DNA of 39,295 nucleotides from Thermodesulfovibrionales bacterium (GCA_030017995.1 JASEGS010000015.1:1-39295); one strand, 5' to 3'. Numbered from the stretch's first letter, positions 7,190-14,896 are shown. Notes: generated by a model not told the origin, from the letters alone. Translations and numbers: made by a program.

Positions 7190-8380
7190 TTACGCTTTTG
7201 CCTCTTTGAGTTTTTTTATCAGCAATGGCACAACCTCATTGACATCCCCCACTATCCCATATGTTGCCACATTGAATATTGGCGCCTCAGGATTTTTATT
7301 TATAGCGATGATAATATCTGATGACTGCATGCCAACAAGGTGCTGGACAGCTCCTGATATCCCGCATGCTATGTATATCTTTGGACATACTGTTTTACCT
7401 GTCTGTCCAACCTGATGGCTGTAAGCAATCCACCCCTCATCAACAGCAGCCCTTGATGCGCCCACAGCTCCTCCAAGCAACTCTGCCAGTTCTTCAAGCA
7501 TCTCAAATCCCTTTGCATCACCGAGCCCCCTTCCACCGGAAACAATTATATCTACCTCCTGAAGGTTCACTTTGCAATGGGATGCCTCTTTTACTGTATC
7601 CGTGACTTTAGTCCTGCAAGAGAGGTTTCTATCTGTAACTGATACTATCTCTCCCTTTCTGTCAGGATTATGTTCTCCTCTCTTCATCACCCTCGGTCTT
7701 ACTGTTGCTATCTGAGGTCTATGGTTAGGGCAGAGTATAGTAGCCATTATATTGCCGCCGAAAGCAGGCCTTATCTGCAAAAGATTTCCTGTCTCACTAT
7801 CTATTTCAAGCGATGTGCAGTCTGCGGTAAGCCCTGTTTTTAATCTTGCGGCAACCCTCGGAATAAATGAACGGCCAATGGGCGTGGCTCCGGCGAGGAG
7901 TATTTCTGGCTTATGCCCGTTCACGAGATTTGTCAGAAGTTGTGAATACGGCTCATCATTGAATTTCTCAAAAATCGGGTCTGGACAATGATATACCTTA
8001 TCCGCACCACATTTTATAAGCTCTTTTGCTTCATCTGCTGTTGAACCAAAAAGAACAGCAGAGAGTTCTGTTTTCAATTCGTCTGCGAGCTTTCTGCCAG
8101 CGCCAAGCAATTCGTATGCAACAGATGCGATGACACCTTCCCTCTGCTCTGCGAATACCCATACACCTTTATAGGCAGATATATCAGCCTTAAAAACATC
8201 TCCTTCTTCTGAAATCTCAATTATTGCGCCTTCTGGACATACGCTCATGCATGCCCTGCACAACTGGCAGTATTCATTGATAAAAGCCTTGTCTTCTTTA
8301 ATTTCAATAGATGTGAATGGGCAGGAATCAATACATAAACCGCATCCAGTGCATTTTTCTATATTGACTACTATACGCAT
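7190..8380 (-). CDS. etfA: Electron transfer flavoprotein alpha subunit with N-terminal 2[4Fe-4S] ferredoxin
   Basis: This 396-residue protein has two ferredoxin motifs, C10-x2-C13-x2-C16-x3-C20-P and C38-x2-C41-x2-C44-x3-C48-P. An EtfA body follows, with the FAD-binding region (SGGRGLGDAKGFEMLEELA, GASRAAVDEGW, QVGQTGKTV, CGISGAVQHLVGM). EtfAB dimers pass electrons between acyl-CoA or other dehydrogenases and quinone or ferredoxin. The fused ferredoxin is typical of Etf proteins in anaerobes and suggests a route to or from ferredoxin. The gene overlaps etfB by 10 bases. No dehydrogenase partner is in the window. Confidence 0.95.
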   Translation of the reverse strand: MRIVVNIEKCTGCGLCIDSCPFTSIEIKEDKAFINEYCQLCRACMSVCPEGAIIEISEEGDVFKADISAYKGVWVFAEQREGVIASVAYELLGAGRKLADELKTELSAVLFGSTADEAKELIKCGADKVYHCPDPIFEKFNDEPYSQLLTNLVNGHKPEILLAGATPIGRSFIPRVAARLKTGLTADCTSLEIDSETGNLLQIRPAFGGNIMATILCPNHRPQIATVRPRVMKRGEHNPDRKGEIVSVTDRNLSCRTKVTDTVKEASHCKVNLQEVDIIVSGGRGLGDAKGFEMLEELAELLGGAVGASRAAVDEGWIAYSHQVGQTGKTVCPKIYIACGISGAVQHLVGMQSSDIIIAINKNPEAPIFNVATYGIVGDVNEVVPLLIKKLKEAKA

Positions 8381-9153
8381 TTCAACCCCCTGAGTTCCTG
8401 AACAAGGGCATCCACCTGTTCCTCTACGCTTCCCTGAAGCATCTTTCTGTCTGTCTTTGCCTGTGGAGCGAATATATTCTTTACCTGTGTTGGGGATCCC
8501 TTTAATCCGACATTTTCCTCTTCAGCCCCTATGGCATTCAAATCAAGCTTTGTAATTACAGCCTTTTTTGCCGCCATTTTGCCTTTAAGAGAAGGCAGCC
8601 TCGGGGTATTAATCTCTTTTACAACAGTTAATAAGACAGGGAGTTCGGACTCTACAACATCATATCCTTCATCCATCAATCTCTGGACTTTTATGGATTC
8701 ATTGCTCACTGTTTCTATTTTCTTTACATAAGCGATATGAGGGATATTCAGAAATTCAGCCACCTCCGGACCAACCTGTGCAGTATCCCCATCTATTGCC
8801 TGTTTCCCGCAAAGGATTATATTGTATCCCAATTTCTCTATACTCTTATAAAGTGCATATGATGTTGCCCACGTATCAGCGCCTGCAAATGCCCTGTCTG
8901 AAACAAGCCTCACATCATCCACACCCATAGATATTGCCTCTCTCAGGGCATCTTCTGCCTGCGGCGGCCCCATGGTAATCACAGTGACCTTCCCACCGGT
9001 CATTTCCCTTATCTGGAGAGCTGCTTCTATGGCGTGCAGGTCATAGGGGTTTATAATGCTCGGAACGCCCTCCCTTACGAGAGTATTTGTTGCAGGATTT
9101 ATCCTTACCTCTGCTGTGTCAGGAACCTGCTTTATACATACAATGATATTCAC
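8371..9153 (-). CDS. etfB: Electron transfer flavoprotein beta subunit
   Basis: This subunit of about 260 residues binds the second flavin or AMP of the EtfAB heterodimer. It shows the EtfB opening NIIVCIKQVPDTAEV, the ADP-binding region ILCGKQAIDGDTAQVGPE and the signature around VKEINTPRLPSLKGKMAAKK. I chose the GTG at 9153 rather than the upstream in-frame ATG at 9168. A GGAGGA element lies five bases before the GTG, and family members start at this point. Confidence 0.95.
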   Translation of the reverse strand: MNIIVCIKQVPDTAEVRINPATNTLVREGVPSIINPYDLHAIEAALQIREMTGGKVTVITMGPPQAEDALREAISMGVDDVRLVSDRAFAGADTWATSYALYKSIEKLGYNIILCGKQAIDGDTAQVGPEVAEFLNIPHIAYVKKIETVSNESIKVQRLMDEGYDVVESELPVLLTVVKEINTPRLPSLKGKMAAKKAVITKLDLNAIGAEEENVGLKGSPTQVKNIFAPQAKTDRKMLQGSVEEQVDALVQELRGLKCV

Positions 9154-9179
9154 AAAAATCCTCCACATAAAAGTTATTA

Positions 9180-9232
9180 GTGCCAGTGTTTAGTGTCTGA
9201 ACTATCACTGAAAACTGACACTGACACTCAGA
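9180..9232. repeat. Imperfect inverted repeat between etfB and acpS
   Basis: AGTGCCAGTGTTTAGTGTC on one side is largely complementary to GAAAACTGACACTGACACT on the other. The arms are built from a repeated CAGTGT/ACACTG unit. It could be a transcript-processing hairpin or a small interspersed repeat. There is no T-run. Confidence 0.4.
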
Positions 9233-9252
9233 TAAGCTTGAAATTATACCCT

Positions 9253-9660
9253 TTAATTCCCTTTTCTTTCAAGAACAACTGTTGCTACAGCGTAGTTGTG
9301 CTCATGGGTCAAAGTAATATGGATAATAAACGTGTCATGGAAAGATGTCTTCAGACTTCCCAGCAGATTGATGAATGGTTTGCCTGTGGGCTGATTGAGC
9401 ACTTCAATATTTTTTAAGTTTGCAAATTTTAGTCCTCGTTCTGCGCTCTGTGTTTTGTGCGCTGAAGTCGACAACGCCTTGATGAACGCCTCTTTTGCGG
9501 CAAATCTCGCTGCAAGATGGGGGAAGGGGTTTTTCTTTTTATAGCAGTAAGAGATTTCATTCTCGGTGAATATCTTTTTTAAGAATCGCTCTCCCCACTT
9601 TTCAACCGCGTCTTTAATCCTGCTTATTTCGACGATGTCTGTGCCGATACCGAGAATCAT
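9253..9660 (-). CDS. acpS: Holo-[acyl-carrier-protein] synthase
   Basis: The 135-residue protein transfers 4'-phosphopantetheine from CoA to apo-ACP. It has the AcpS signature GIGTDIVEISRI with the Mg-binding aspartate (D8), the second motif FAAKEAFIKAL with the metal-binding glutamate, and the C-terminal H-x-YAVATVVLE. It lies 21 bases downstream of the integron integrase on the same strand. In many bacteria acpS directly follows pdxJ; here pdxJ is 6.6 kb upstream on the same strand, with the integron between them. Its transcription may now depend on the intI promoter. Confidence 0.95.
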   Translation of the reverse strand: MILGIGTDIVEISRIKDAVEKWGERFLKKIFTENEISYCYKKKNPFPHLAARFAAKEAFIKALSTSAHKTQSAERGLKFANLKNIEVLNQPTGKPFINLLGSLKTSFHDTFIIHITLTHEHNYAVATVVLERKGN

Positions 9661-9681
9661 ATATTTATCTCCATTCCTGAT

Positions 9682-10986
9682 TCATTTATCCATCTGCCCA
9701 TAAAGCGCATCGAGCGGGCTTTGCGGAGCGTTGGACATATTTCTCAACACATGAGTATAAACCATGGTAGTCTCAAGATTCTTATGTCCAAGAAGACTCT
9801 GAACCTCTCTTATATTAACTCCGGCTTGAAGCAGATGGGTCGCAAAACTGTGGCGGAGAGTATGGACAGAGGCGTGTTTGGGTATGCCGGATTTTCTGAG
9901 CGCAATCTTGAATGGGTCCTGAATTGTTTTATCGCTGATGTGATGACGCGTAACCTTTCCGCTTCTGGGGTCAACTGAAAGTTTGGACGAGGGGAATACA
10001 TACTGCCATCCCCATTCCTTAGCGGCATTCGGATATTTACGGTTTAATGCATCGGGCATGAAAACTTCTCCGAATCCTTTTGCAAGATCCTTTTCGTGTA
10101 TGGATTTCACTACCTCAAGATGTTTGCGCAGTCTTTCTTTGACTGCAAGAGGCAGCACAGTCGAGCGGTCTTTATCGCCTTTACCGCTTCTGATAAATAA
10201 AGTGTCGGCATCGAAATCTATATCTTTTACCCTGAGACGCGCAAGTTCCATCATGCGAAGGCCGGAGCCGTAAATAATCTCTGCCATAAGAAGATTCAGG
10301 CCATGCATGTGGGAAAATATATTGGCTATTTCCTCAACGGACAAAACAACAGGCATCTTCTGCCCGCGTTTTGCCTTGACAGTGGAGCCCATATCTTCGG
10401 TTTCTTTACCCAACACATGGCGAAACAGGAACAATATGGCATTAAAGGCCTGGTTTTGAGTTGAAGCGGAGACTTTCTGTTTTACGGCAAGGTGGCTGAG
10501 AAAATCCCTGAAATCCTGAGAGTTCAGATCAGCGATAGTTTTTCCTGCTGACTGCAGGGAATATGTAATAAAGCGATTGATCCATTGCTTATATGTGCGC
10601 TCGGTGCTGTATGAATAATGAAGCAGTCTTATCATGCGGACAACCTCGTTTATAAGTGAAGGAAGGTCGGCAAAAAATGAGGTTTCGGAAACAGAGTTTT
10701 TTGAGTCCCCTAAATAATGAAAATAATAAAGTCTGACAGCATCATCAGCCTGCCGCAACTGCCAATCGCGGATGCGCTCATCTGACCGCAAAATATCGAG
10801 AAATTCGATGATTGCAGACTTCTGATAGGAAGAAGGATCGATTTTTTTGTCATGGGCAAAGGCTATGTATCTATTGACCCAGTACGCAAAAAACTGCGTA
10901 TTCTTCTGAGGCACAAGGTCTTTTTGAATAAGAAACTTTTGAAACTCAGGGAGTATATCCTGAGGCTTCTTGGCCAAATTTTCCAT
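9682..10986 (-). CDS. intI: Integron integrase (tyrosine recombinase) with extra N-terminal domain
   Basis: The C-terminal part has the tyrosine-recombinase residues R244 (SGLR), H375-x-x-R378 (HTLRH), H401 (LLGH) and the nucleophile Y410. Residues about 310-356 contain the extra patch that separates integron integrases from XerC/D: PDALNRKYP..., W, FPS...DPRSG, RHHI.D.T.Q. The C-terminus SPLDALYG also matches IntI. It recombines attI with attC and excises or inserts cassettes. At 434 residues it is about 100 longer than plasmid IntI proteins. The extra N-terminus (residues about 10-95) looks like a second SAM-like core-binding domain ahead of the usual one (about 115-195). The strand is opposite to the cassettes, as expected. 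Confidence 0.95.
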   Translation of the reverse strand: MENLAKKPQDILPEFQKFLIQKDLVPQKNTQFFAYWVNRYIAFAHDKKIDPSSYQKSAIIEFLDILRSDERIRDWQLRQADDAVRLYYFHYLGDSKNSVSETSFFADLPSLINEVVRMIRLLHYSYSTERTYKQWINRFITYSLQSAGKTIADLNSQDFRDFLSHLAVKQKVSASTQNQAFNAILFLFRHVLGKETEDMGSTVKAKRGQKMPVVLSVEEIANIFSHMHGLNLLMAEIIYGSGLRMMELARLRVKDIDFDADTLFIRSGKGDKDRSTVLPLAVKERLRKHLEVVKSIHEKDLAKGFGEVFMPDALNRKYPNAAKEWGWQYVFPSSKLSVDPRSGKVTRHHISDKTIQDPFKIALRKSGIPKHASVHTLRHSFATHLLQAGVNIREVQSLLGHKNLETTMVYTHVLRNMSNAPQSPLDALYGQMDK

Positions 10987-11071
10987 ATTATCCGAGCTCC
11001 GTTTTTAGTCCATAATATCATAAAGCACGTTATTCAGCCAATATCAACTTTGTTTTTAACTATTTTTTTCT

Positions 11072-11099
11072 TTGATATCTGGTTTAAATATGGTATAGT
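11072..11099 (+). promoter_or_regulatory. Candidate integron cassette promoter (Pc)
   Basis: TTGATA (11072-11077) and TATAGT (11094-11099) are separated by 16 bases and point into the cassette array from the region between intI and attI. This is where Pc promoters lie in other integrons that carry Pc outside the intI gene. It was found by eye and there is no experimental support. Confidence 0.5.
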
Positions 11100-11141
11100 A
11101 GCCTTAAAAAGTGAAATGAAACAGTAGCTCGTATATTAATT

Positions 11142-11148
11142 GTTAGGC
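11142..11148 (+). other. Candidate attI recombination core
   Basis: GTTAGGC is a perfect GTTRRRY core, located about 155 bases 5' of the intI start and about 25 bases before the first cassette gene. Its position matches where attI sites lie. The accessory integrase-binding sites of attI cannot be identified by eye. Confidence 0.55.
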
Positions 11149-11172
11149 GAGTAAAAGGTCGAGGGCGCGTCG

Positions 11173-11577
11173 ATGGATATCAACCAAGCAGAAAAAAACA
11201 TAAAGAGAGCCTGGCTCCTCAGTGCTATTGCCATCCCAGCATTCATTGCATCCATCTATCTGAGCAACATTATAAAAATCAATCTGTACTTGTTTATGCC
11301 TTGGTTGTTTCCGGGCATCTTTATGTTGCCGGAATTGGTGATTGTTTCGGTCCTGACGTTCATGGTTCGTAAGAAAAATCGGGTAGCCGCCGTCTTGCTA
11401 CTCGGTGTCTATATTCTCGACAGAGGTTTCACATATTTATGGTTATACGTTTTCGGCACGGTCTTCATAATCATCTGGCTCTGTGTCACTCTAATTTGGG
11501 GCTTAATTTTTATTCAAGGAATCAGGGGAACTTTTGCGTATCATCGCTTAAAGGGTACGATGACCAGTGAATCCTGA
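11173..11577 (+). CDS. Small integral membrane protein, first cassette
   Basis: This 134-residue protein has four hydrophobic segments at roughly residues 14-32, 38-63, 68-86 and 90-115. It starts MDINQAEKNIKRAWLL after a GAGGG element. I do not recognise a named family; it resembles small uncharacterised membrane proteins that are common in cassettes. As the cassette nearest attI, it would be the most recently inserted and the best placed for expression from Pc. Confidence 0.7.
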   Translation: MDINQAEKNIKRAWLLSAIAIPAFIASIYLSNIIKINLYLFMPWLFPGIFMLPELVIVSVLTFMVRKKNRVAAVLLLGVYILDRGFTYLWLYVFGTVFIIIWLCVTLIWGLIFIQGIRGTFAYHRLKGTMTSES

Positions 11578-11601
11578 TAGCAAGGGCAGAGTGACAAGTC
11601 C

Positions 11602-11700
11602 GCCTAACAAGTCAATTAAGGCGACGGGGAATAAGCCCGTCGCCTTTTTGCGAGGGTGGTTGCCCCCGCGCCTTATTTCTATCGTTACACATAATAAAAA
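11602..11700 (+). other. Integron attC site with embedded terminator-like hairpin
   Basis: R'' GCCTAAC is at 11602-11608 and the GTT core is at 11694-11696 (GTTACAC, off consensus). The first arm contains a perfect 11-bp stem, 11618-11628 with 11636-11646, with a 7-base loop and a run of five T's at its 3' edge (11645-11649). As RNA this would be a rho-independent terminator. A second G/C-rich stretch (GAGGGTGG...CCCCCGCG) follows. At 99 bases it is longer than the other attC sites in the array (58-66). Confidence 0.7.
11618..11649 (+). terminator. Rho-independent terminator-like hairpin inside attC
   Basis: AAGGCGACGGG pairs perfectly with CCCGTCGCCTT across a 7-base loop and the stem runs straight into T's. 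In transcripts coming from Pc it should terminate after the first cassette. This would fit the separate promoter seen in front of the methyltransferase. Confidence 0.6.
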
Positions 11701-11702
11701 AA

Positions 11703-11731
11703 TGATATGAAACAATGAAATGTGCTATAAT
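11703..11731 (+). promoter_or_regulatory. Candidate cassette-borne promoter for the methyltransferase
   Basis: A perfect TATAAT at 11726-11731 has a weak -35 match (TGATAT, 11703-11708) 17 bases upstream. It lies directly after attC and 15 bases before the preferred ATG at 11747, which favours that start over the ATG at 11720. Confidence 0.5.
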
Positions 11732-11746
11732 TTGGCGAGGATTAAA

Positions 11747-13174
11747 ATGCAAACCATAGCACAGTCATCTTTTTATCCGATTTCATTAGATGAGATAAAG
11801 GCGAAAGTTGCCAAAAAAAATGGCAGACGTAATGGCATCTCCAATGGCAAGATACATCAAGTAAATCTGTTCTATAATCAACCACTTGATAATGTCAAAG
11901 AAATAATAAATGAATTCGGAGAAAAAATTATTAGAGTGGATGGAGAAATACCTATTGATTTGCCAGTTAAGGATAAGGATAGATTTTTATTCATAAGTTA
12001 TGACCAGAGTATTCTTACTCATGGTTTACATAAATATCCCGCAAAATTTTTTCCTGAATTACCCCGTTGGCTTATTAAACGATATTCCAAAGAAAGCGAT
12101 ATAATTCTTGACCCATTCTCTGGCAGTGGCACAACAAATATCGAAGCTCTTTTGTCAGGAAGACATTCTATCGGCATTGATGTTGACCCATTCTCACGCT
12201 ATCTCTCTAAAGTGAAGATAACACCCTTGGACGAAAAGGAATTGCAATCTGCTCAAAAATATCTTTTAAGATTCACACTGAACTATAAACCGTCAAAAGT
12301 TTCCGCGAGAGACATACCTGTCTTCCCTTATAGAGACAATTGGTTTAATAAAGAAATTATTCTTGAATTGGCGTATCTGAAAAAAATTATAGAGGCTCTT
12401 GATACGTCAGAAGATATAAAAGACTTCTTTAGGATTTGTTTTTCTTCCATAATTCGTTCTATATCTAATGCTGATGACAATTGTACAAGAACAGTGATAC
12501 GGAAGAAATTAAATAAAAAAGTTTATCCTGCAGATGCTCTAAAAAGATTTGCAGAAGTTATATTAGTTAATGTCCCAAAAATGATAGAATTTTCTCAAAA
12601 CTGCCCAATAGATGTAAGGGTAAGTTTTCCTGATACGATGGATGCAAGGAATATTAACTACAAAGATTACTTTGACTTAGCAGTCACCTCTCCCCCTTAT
12701 GCCAATGCAGTAGATTATCCGAGAACACATCAACTTGAAAGCTACTGGCTGGGATTGACCAGAGGCTCATTAACTCCTTTAAAGAAAAAGCATGTAGGGA
12801 CAGAAAGTGTTTCATCAAACGAATATAAGCAATTACATAAAATTGGAGTCAAAGAAGCAGATATGACACTCTCAAAAATTTTCAGGAAGGATCCGAGACG
12901 GTCATATATAGCTTTCAAATATTTGGATGATATGAGGTTGAATTTATTAGAAGTGCATAAGGCTTTAAAGAAAGATGGAAAATATGCAGTTGTTGTTGGC
13001 AATAATAAAATCCGAGGCGAATTATTTGAAAACTGGAAATACATAATTGAGTTAGCCAAGAACATCGGCTTTAAAGTTGAAAATTATTTTGCCTCAGAAA
13101 TTATAAAACATTTTATAAAAGTGCCGAGAGAGGAACGTATAAATACTGACTGGATTATCGTTTTACAAAAATAA
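11747..13174 (+). CDS. Site-specific DNA methyltransferase (N4-cytosine/N6-adenine type)
   Basis: This protein of about 475 residues has the AdoMet-binding motif I DPFSGSGTTN (about 122-131) followed by an acidic G-I-D-V-D-P motif II. The catalytic motif IV is TSPPYANAVDY at about 314-324. The sequence HGLHKYPAKFFPELPRWLI just before motif I is typical of N4C methylases related to the PvuII type. The order motif I, then a long region, then motif IV puts the target-recognition segment between them. I prefer the ATG at 11747, which has GAGG upstream and lies downstream of the TATAAT, over the ATG at 11720. The downstream gene starts three bases after the stop and looks like its restriction enzyme. 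The recognition site cannot be read from sequence. Confidence 0.85.
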   Translation: MQTIAQSSFYPISLDEIKAKVAKKNGRRNGISNGKIHQVNLFYNQPLDNVKEIINEFGEKIIRVDGEIPIDLPVKDKDRFLFISYDQSILTHGLHKYPAKFFPELPRWLIKRYSKESDIILDPFSGSGTTNIEALLSGRHSIGIDVDPFSRYLSKVKITPLDEKELQSAQKYLLRFTLNYKPSKVSARDIPVFPYRDNWFNKEIILELAYLKKIIEALDTSEDIKDFFRICFSSIIRSISNADDNCTRTVIRKKLNKKVYPADALKRFAEVILVNVPKMIEFSQNCPIDVRVSFPDTMDARNINYKDYFDLAVTSPPYANAVDYPRTHQLESYWLGLTRGSLTPLKKKHVGTESVSSNEYKQLHKIGVKEADMTLSKIFRKDPRRSYIAFKYLDDMRLNLLEVHKALKKDGKYAVVVGNNKIRGELFENWKYIIELAKNIGFKVENYFASEIIKHFIKVPREERINTDWIIVLQK

Positions 13175-13177
13175 CCT

Positions 13178-13672
13178 ATGCCAAATACAGAAGATACGGG
13201 AAGACAAGCATCAATAGAAGGCTTTGCTAATGAGCATATCGTTGCTGGTCTCCTAATGAAAAAATACCAAAATGTTTCCCTTGTAGATTTACCTCTGTCA
13301 CCTTACGACATAATAATTGTTAGGAAACTTCAAGCTGGCGGTGAAGATATTATCAGGGCACAGGTTAAAACGGCAAGAACAAGCGTAAGCTTTACTGGTG
13401 GTACAAGAGGCGGCGTTGACAGAGAATATAAATCTGGTGTTAAAACTTATATTCAATCTCCAGAAACTTCGGATGTAATCATTGGGTTAAAACCATTGCC
13501 TAACGATGCTTTTGATATGTATTTCATTCCAACTATTCTTATTGAGATTTGGGGGACAAAAAGCAAGGGACTTGGAACAATTGAGCCGCTAAAAAACAAT
13601 TACTATATTCTTGAAAACTGCAAAAATAAAAATTTGATACTTCAAAAGTGCAGAGAATACGGAATTGTTTGA
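13178..13672 (+). CDS. Probable restriction endonuclease, PD-(D/E)xK-like
   Basis: This 164-residue protein follows the methyltransferase by three bases. It has an early helix with E14 (ASIEGFANEHIVAGLL), then SPYDIIIV with D44, and AQVKTA with Q62-x-K64. This E...D...QxK layout fits a PD-(D/E)xK nuclease with glutamine in place of the second acid. Fold and catalytic residues are inferred from the motif; I do not recognise a named type II enzyme. The pairing with a methyltransferase in one cassette supports a type II restriction-modification role. Confidence 0.6.
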   Translation: MPNTEDTGRQASIEGFANEHIVAGLLMKKYQNVSLVDLPLSPYDIIIVRKLQAGGEDIIRAQVKTARTSVSFTGGTRGGVDREYKSGVKTYIQSPETSDVIIGLKPLPNDAFDMYFIPTILIEIWGTKSKGLGTIEPLKNNYYILENCKNKNLILQKCREYGIV

Positions 13673-13736
13673 TTGTTAGACTTCTTACAATATATTCAAT
13701 AACCATCAAATTCAATAAGAATAAAAGGCATAAAAT

Positions 13737-13802
13737 GTGTAACAAATCACTCCACAGGATGCGGCGATACAACCGCCGCACCTGTGAGTTCAGGCGTTAG
13801 CC
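13737..13802 (+). other. Integron attC site closing the restriction-modification cassette
   Basis: This 66-base site has R'' GTGTAAC (13737-13743) and R' GTTAGCC (13796-13802). The apical stem TGCGGCG/CGCCGCA is flanked by complementary CACAGG/CCTGTG arms. The TAACAAATCACTC stretch after R'' is nearly identical to that of the site at 16197. Confidence 0.8.
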
Positions 13803-13961
13803 GTCAAGTTAATTAGAAGTTAATTAGGGACACATCCCCTATTTCTTAACAATAATATAGCTACCCTGTAGAATTACTGCATGCCGAGGATAGCAAAAGC
13901 CGTAGCGGTAGGATTCCCCCGCCCCGGAATTCGGTTCATGTGCTATTACTTCTTATATTAA
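13803..13961 (+). mobile_element. 5' stub of a REP-associated (Y1) transposase element
   Basis: An AATTAGGGACACATCCCC palindromic leader (about 13822-13841) is followed by an ATG at 13881 encoding MPRIAKAVAVGFP, the typical start of REP-associated tyrosine transposases (MPRxARxVxxGxPHH...). Directly after that proline the similarity stops, and the frame ends at 13961 without the HUH motif. Bases 13962-14041 show nothing recognisable. Confidence 0.55.
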
Positions 13962-14041
13962 GGAAAGCTATTCAAGCGTTTAACAGGCTACTATCTTCCC
14001 CCACGCTGCATTAAAAAAAGCAAAAATGATACAATACAGTC

Positions 14042-14284
14042 ATGAAATGTACGCAATATTTTTTATTTATCAGGCAGCGACCAGACAGGGCAATAATCAA
14101 AGATGAATGGATATTGGATACAATCAAAAACCCTGTCAAAACAGAAGTTCAGAGCGATGGAAGAATAAGGAAATGAAAATTTATCTAAGAAGTGGGGAGA
14201 TACTTAAGAGTAATCCTTTTAGAGGATGGAGAAACCGTTCATAATGCTTCCTTTGATAGAAACCTTAAGGAGGAAGGAAAATGA
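14042..14284 (+). pseudogene. DUF2283-partner gene with two in-frame stops
   Basis: Read through, this frame encodes an 80-residue protein starting MKCTQYFLFIRQRPDRAIIK and ending RYLRVILLEDGETVHNASFD. I recall similar small proteins encoded directly upstream of DUF2283 genes. It is interrupted by TGA at 14174-14176, where a tryptophan follows RIR(R/K) in relatives, and by TAA at 14186-14188. No frameshift is needed and the final stop overlaps the DUF2283 start as ATGA. Two stops mean that only a 44-residue N-terminal piece could be made. Confidence 0.7.
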
Positions 14285-14487
14285 AAATTCGGTATTTCTC
14301 AGATACTGATACTGCCTTGATTGAGTTTTCTAATGTTTCTGTTGTTGAGACAAAAGAAATATCAGAAAAACTCTACATTGACATGGATGAAAAGGGAAAT
14401 CTTGTCAGTATGACCATTGAGCATGCAAAAGAAAAAGCAGGCATGTCAGAAGTTTCTTTTCTGCAAATGGAAAAAAGTGCTGCCTAA
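14281..14487 (+). CDS. DUF2283 family protein
   Basis: The 68-residue protein starts MKIRYFSDTDTALIEF and contains the D-x-D-E-x-G-x-L-V-x-(M/I)-x-I-E-x-A motif (DMDEKGNLVSMTIEHA) that defines DUF2283. The function is unknown; members often pair with a small partner gene, here the broken upstream one. An AAGGAGG element lies upstream and the stop codon is inside the R'' box of the following attC. Confidence 0.88.
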   Translation: MKIRYFSDTDTALIEFSNVSVVETKEISEKLYIDMDEKGNLVSMTIEHAKEKAGMSEVSFLQMEKSAA

Positions 14488-14539
14488 CGAATTACTCGTA
14501 CGAATGGCTAATAGCCACCGCTGATTTAGGTCGTTAACC
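14482..14539 (+). other. Integron attC site
   Basis: This 58-base site has R'' GCCTAAC (14482-14488) and R' GTTAACC (14533-14539), with an apical hairpin TGGCT-AAT-AGCCA. R'' contains the DUF2283 stop codon. The CCGCTGATTTA block matches the left-array attC at 1607-1665. Confidence 0.8.
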
Positions 14540-14549
14540 GGAGAATATT

Positions 14550-14813
14550 ATGATTGACGCTATTACTGAAAGTGCAGCAAAAGCTATTTTCAAAAGCATA
14601 TTGCAATTCTTGTTTCAAGTAATCGTAGAGTTCATCTTCTTTTATACTGGCGAAATCGTTCTTTTCATCGCAACTCTTGGCAAGAGGAAGCCTCGTTGGA
14701 ATTACTACTCGAATGAATCTGCTTCAAAATTTGTGATATTTACTGAACTGAGCACTTGGATCGGTATAGCCTTTTGGCTGTTTATTGCATGGTTTATCAA
14801 TAGCATATTTTAA
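14550..14813 (+). CDS. Small membrane protein, cassette gene
   Basis: This 87-residue protein has two strongly hydrophobic segments (about 16-43 and 67-86) separated by a basic loop (GKRKPRWNYYSNES), so it is probably a two-helix inner-membrane protein. It starts 11 bases after the preceding attC core, with a CCGGAG element in between. I do not recognise the family. Confidence 0.65.
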   Translation: MIDAITESAAKAIFKSILQFLFQVIVEFIFFYTGEIVLFIATLGKRKPRWNYYSNESASKFVIFTELSTWIGIAFWLFIAWFINSIF

Positions 14814-14856
14814 GACGATGAACTCGCAAAAAATGATTGCTATCATGCCGTTACGA
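14814..14856 (+). other. Possible degenerate attC
   Basis: The segment ends with GTTACGA (14850-14856) after a small ATGAT/ATCAT hairpin. No R'' heptamer is recognisable. It sits where the attC closing the 14550-14813 cassette should be, so it may be a decayed site. Confidence 0.25.
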
Positions 14857-14896
14857 TATGGTAAGCTACTATTGATTACTGTGAAAGGAGGAAAAA

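Noticed and set aside
13675-13681. GTTAGAC as an additional recombination core
   Set aside because: It has no matching R'' half or stem, and the true attC of this cassette follows at 13737.
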